Positions 61,579-64,000 of a stretch of 64,000 nt of DNA are shown one piece after another; positions within the stretch are counted from its first letter, which is position 1, and every line of letters starts with the position of its first letter. Location of the stretch: NCBI GenBank assembly GCA_016845105.1, contig JAERTF010000165.1, positions 1 to 64,000 of the forward strand, written 5' to 3'. The DNA comes from Bacteroidota bacterium. Its GTDB lineage: Bacteria > Bacteroidota > Bacteroidia > Bacteroidales > F082. The notes under the pieces are model-generated. The model saw only the letters and a list, made by a program, of their open reading frames with translations, did no database searches and was not told the origin of the DNA. A program made the translations under genes and the position numbers.

Positions 61579-62874
61579 ATGAGCAAATCATTTTCAGGAA
61601 CTCAATATAAATTGATGTCAGTAGCATCAGGTAAAATTTTTAATGATAAAGGTTGGGATCTTGATCCGGTGGGTGAAACAAAACCATCATTAATCCGTGC
61701 TATCTATGAAAAAAAGCAATTGATGCTAAAGGAAGATTCAATGGGAATTTACAAATTTGCGGACTGGTTGCCAATTCATAAAACCCTAGTTGGATCATAT
61801 GCTCCACTAACATATAAAAGTGAAGGACTTGCAACGAAATTAGGTTTATCAAATCTACATATCACATTTAGTGGATACTGGCCTGAACGAGGAATAAAAA
61901 TGAAAACTTGTTCTTTCAAAGAAACCGAAGCTTATAATGTATGTGCCCGAATGGCTAATAATGAGGATAAGGTTCTGGTTGTTGCCAGTGCAGGTAATAC
62001 AGCTCGTGCCTTTGCACAAGTTTGTTCTGATAATAACATCCCATTGCTATTAAGTGTACCTGAAGACAACTTGGATGCGTTATGGTTTGAAGCTCCACTA
62101 AATGATTGTGTTAAACTTATCGCCAGTAAAACCGGTGGTGATTATTTTGATGCCATTCACCTATCAAATATTGCATGTGAGCTAGATAACTTTTTTGCTG
62201 AAGGAGGAGCAAAAAATGTAGCTCGTCGCGATGGAATGGGAACTACAATGTTGTCGGCAACAACTACAATTGGTGAGATTCCTAAATATTATTTCCAAGC
62301 CATAGGAAGTGGAACAGGAGCAATTGCAGCTTGGGAAGCAAACTTAAGATTAATTGATGATGGCAGATACGGAAACCATAAAATGAAGTTAATGGTTAGT
62401 CAAAACTATCCATTCCATCCCATATACGATGCATGGAAAGCCGATTCCAGGTCGTTGCTGCCATTTGATGATATGGAAGCTAGAAAGCAAGTTGAAATTA
62501 TTGATGCAAAAGTATTATCAAACAGGAAACCTCCATATTCAATTGCAGGAGGATTGTATGATGCCATGAAAGATGCAGGTGGTGATGTACTGCTTGCCAC
62601 GAATGAAGAAAGCAGAGAGGCTGCAGCTCTTTTCCTCGATACTGAAGGAATCGACATACACCCTGCCGCAGCTGTTGCTACAGCAACTTTAATTAATGCT
62701 TCAAAAAACAATACAATTAATCACAATGACATAATTATGTTAAATATCACCGGAGGTGGAGAACAACGGTTTAAAGATGAAAATAAGTTATTTTACTTAA
62801 AACCGTTACTTGTTTTTGATATAAATCCAGATGAAGATATAGTAAAAGAGAAACTCAGAAAGCTTAGTTGGTAG
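61579..62874 (+). CDS. Cysteate synthase
   Basis: PLP enzyme of the threonine-synthase fold that makes L-cysteate from phosphoserine and sulfite. The 431-residue protein matches the archaeal cysteate synthase along its length: YWPERGIKMKTCSFKETEAY with the probable PLP lysine in SFKE, VVASAGNTARAFAQV (PLP phosphate loop), AEGGAKNVARRDGMGTTML, FQAIGSGTGAIAAWEANLRLI, and the ending LNITGGGEQRFKDENKL. In methanogens cysteate feeds coenzyme M; in Bacteroidota it feeds sulfonolipids (capnine, sulfobacins) through a cysteate acyltransferase. Coenzyme M genes are not seen, so the lipid role is more likely. An upstream ATG at 61567 is followed at once by a stop, so 61579 is the start. Confidence 0.88.
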   Translation: MSKSFSGTQYKLMSVASGKIFNDKGWDLDPVGETKPSLIRAIYEKKQLMLKEDSMGIYKFADWLPIHKTLVGSYAPLTYKSEGLATKLGLSNLHITFSGYWPERGIKMKTCSFKETEAYNVCARMANNEDKVLVVASAGNTARAFAQVCSDNNIPLLLSVPEDNLDALWFEAPLNDCVKLIASKTGGDYFDAIHLSNIACELDNFFAEGGAKNVARRDGMGTTMLSATTTIGEIPKYYFQAIGSGTGAIAAWEANLRLIDDGRYGNHKMKLMVSQNYPFHPIYDAWKADSRSLLPFDDMEARKQVEIIDAKVLSNRKPPYSIAGGLYDAMKDAGGDVLLATNEESREAAALFLDTEGIDIHPAAAVATATLINASKNNTINHNDIIMLNITGGGEQRFKDENKLFYLKPLLVFDINPDEDIVKEKLRKLSW

Positions 62875-62915
62875 TTATCTCATATATTTAATGATAACAT
62901 AAAATACTTGTGGTC

Positions 62916-64000
62916 TTAGTTTTCAGTCTGCATTTCCTTAAAATATTTTAACCAATTATCAGCTAAAGCAAGTGGCAATAAAAGTGATTTTACAGGATTC
63001 GCAATTATAACTTTTGATTTGGGCAATAATGAAATCATTGCTGGTAAAGCGCTAAATGCAAGTTCTATTGACTGATAAAACTTACCCATACCTACTTTCA
63101 TTAAAAATGATTTTACCTTTTGGTTCTTCAATTCCACACTAATGGCTGAAAATCCCACTACCACAAATAATGCCCTAAAAACCATTTCAACTCCAGCATA
63201 CATGCCTTCCAGTTGAAAAAAGGCAACTTCGTTATTGTCATTTTTCCAAAATAATGCAGATAGTGCAACAATAATAACAAGTTGAACCCAAAATACGGGT
63301 TTTTTTAGTCTTCTAAGTGCATACCTATAAATGTACCCTATTATAGTTAAATACATAGTCAAAAAAACATAGCCAACCAAGGCTATATCAGTATTTAATA
63401 AAAAGAGGCCTATGGGTATTGAAACAACGTTTACCAAAAGCATAGTTATGGATGTTTTTTGGTTATTACCTATCTTAAAAAAATCAGTTTTATCATTCCT
63501 GTTTACCTCGATAGGGTCACCCGAAGATTGCGACCCTATTACCTTAGCTTTTCTACCAGCATAATATCCAAGTATAGCAGCTAACAGACCCATTACAACA
63601 TAAAAAACAAGTAGTACGAACAGTACTTGCTTTGGCTTGGCCTCATTAAACTCAAATTGCTTTAACCCGAAATTTATTATATTAATATACACCTGAATTA
63701 GATCATAACCATAAAAGATAATCATACTGAAAATCTTGTAAAACAATGCGCTTGACACACTCAATATTCCTGCAAGAATATATCCCATAAAATTCCTGCC
63801 TATAATAAATATTGCGAGTTCAATTAAAATTGCCTCCATCATTATTCCCATCATAGGGCCGAGTATTATGGCTGATGGTGAAACAGATTTCATAATTGCT
63901 GTTATTAACCCAGCTCTTATTATAAGTCCTTTTTGTGGCCATATTTGATAGAAACCAATAAGTAAAGCTGTACCAAAAAAAGCAAGAGTTGATCCCGCCA
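62916..64000 (-). CDS. Polytopic membrane protein, 5' end beyond the window
   Basis: Membrane protein of unknown function whose gene runs off the right edge. The frame stays open from the first internal ATG (63893) to position 64000 and the extra residues (AGSTLAFFGTALLIGFYQ, then GLIIRAGLITAIMKSVSPSA) are plainly part of the same hydrophobic protein, so 63893 is not its start. Visible residues hold about eight hydrophobic segments, a glycine-rich SPSAIILGPMMGIMMEAILIEL stretch and a cytoplasmic loop with DPIEVNRNDKTDFF. The GPMMG/MEA pattern resembles S-component-like substrate-binding membrane proteins, but I cannot assign a family. It is convergent with cysteate synthase. Confidence 0.7.
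   Translation of the reverse strand, partial: AGSTLAFFGTALLIGFYQIWPQKGLIIRAGLITAIMKSVSPSAIILGPMMGIMMEAILIELAIFIIGRNFMGYILAGILSVSSALFYKIFSMIIFYGYDLIQVYINIINFGLKQFEFNEAKPKQVLFVLLVFYVVMGLLAAILGYYAGRKAKVIGSQSSGDPIEVNRNDKTDFFKIGNNQKTSITMLLVNVVSIPIGLFLLNTDIALVGYVFLTMYLTIIGYIYRYALRRLKKPVFWVQLVIIVALSALFWKNDNNEVAFFQLEGMYAGVEMVFRALFVVVGFSAISVELKNQKVKSFLMKVGMGKFYQSIELAFSALPAMISLLPKSKVIIANPVKSLLLPLALADNWLKYFKEMQTEN

Noticed and set aside
61579-62874. Threonine synthase
   Set aside because: The YWPERG, SFKETEAY and AEGGAKNVARRDGMGT motifs and whole-length pattern match cysteate synthase.
1-64000. tRNA, rRNA, CRISPR array, insertion sequence, prophage
   Set aside because: No cloverleaf with GTTCGAATCC-type arm, no regular spacer-repeat array, no transposase or integrase and no phage gene was found on reading both strands.

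Overview
This AT-rich window reads as chromosome of an anaerobic member of the Bacteroidota, probably Bacteroidales or Marinilabiliales. It carries SprA, the giant outer-membrane translocon of the type IX secretion system (T9SS), in the gene order ruvA-sprA-gcvH-vanZ that is typical of the phylum. It also has a secreted enzyme with a C-terminal T9SS sorting domain, an S46 dipeptidyl-peptidase, TonB, and repeated TAnnTTTG promoter boxes with little Shine-Dalgarno signal. Anaerobic life is suggested by an NADH/ferredoxin-type flavin and Fe-S complex and by a glycyl-radical decarboxylase with its activase. I saw no tRNA, rRNA, CRISPR array, insertion sequence or prophage.

Layout. 12-6037: three-gene complex of a NuoE-like subunit, a NuoF-like subunit and a 1232-residue fusion of ferredoxin, GltD-like and degenerate molybdopterin-oxidoreductase domains. 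6149-11373: cell-surface genes (GNAT, LtaS/MdoB-like sulfatase-fold transferase, acyltransferase 3, sugar aminotransferase WecE). 11406-14489 (minus): yicC-gmk-MDR oxidoreductase-nadD. 14643-17110: TPR membrane protein translationally coupled to a phospholipase D/cardiolipin synthase-like enzyme. 17293-18516: ornithine aminotransferase. 18587-28222 (minus): ruvA, sprA, gcvH, vanZ, tonB. 28448-33834 (minus): dxs, a 5-alpha-reductase-like membrane enzyme with an SDR partner, and a histidine kinase. 34136-38497: MacB/MacA-type ABC exporter with two permeases. 38695-42810: M49-like lipoprotein metallopeptidase and S46 dipeptidyl-peptidase. 42905-44204 (minus): TauE/SafE transporter and a MobB-like P-loop protein behind a roughly 210-nt structured leader. 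44528-46731: TfoX-N protein and an unrecognised 608-residue possible TIM-barrel protein. 46915-51688 (minus): lipoprotein hydrolase and a complete hpdB-hpdC-hpdA set (4-hydroxyphenylacetate decarboxylase, p-cresol forming). 51792-54957 (minus): large MscS channel and a beta-barrel protein. 55175-58606: PNGase F-like T9SS cargo with a LamG insert. 58751-62874: two tandem B12/radical-SAM proteins and a cysteate synthase. 62916-64000: membrane protein cut by the window edge.

Functional links. SprA would export the PNGase F-like protein. The M49 and S46 peptidases and the 4-hydroxyphenylacetate decarboxylase fit a peptide- and amino-acid-fermenting life. The first complex would balance NAD(P)H and ferredoxin in such a metabolism. 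Cysteate synthase points to sulfonolipid (capnine-type) synthesis, a Bacteroidota trait linked to gliding. Several starts were moved from the longest open frame to an internal ATG because the longest frame begins at TTG or overlaps the upstream gene. Those decisions are given in each entry.
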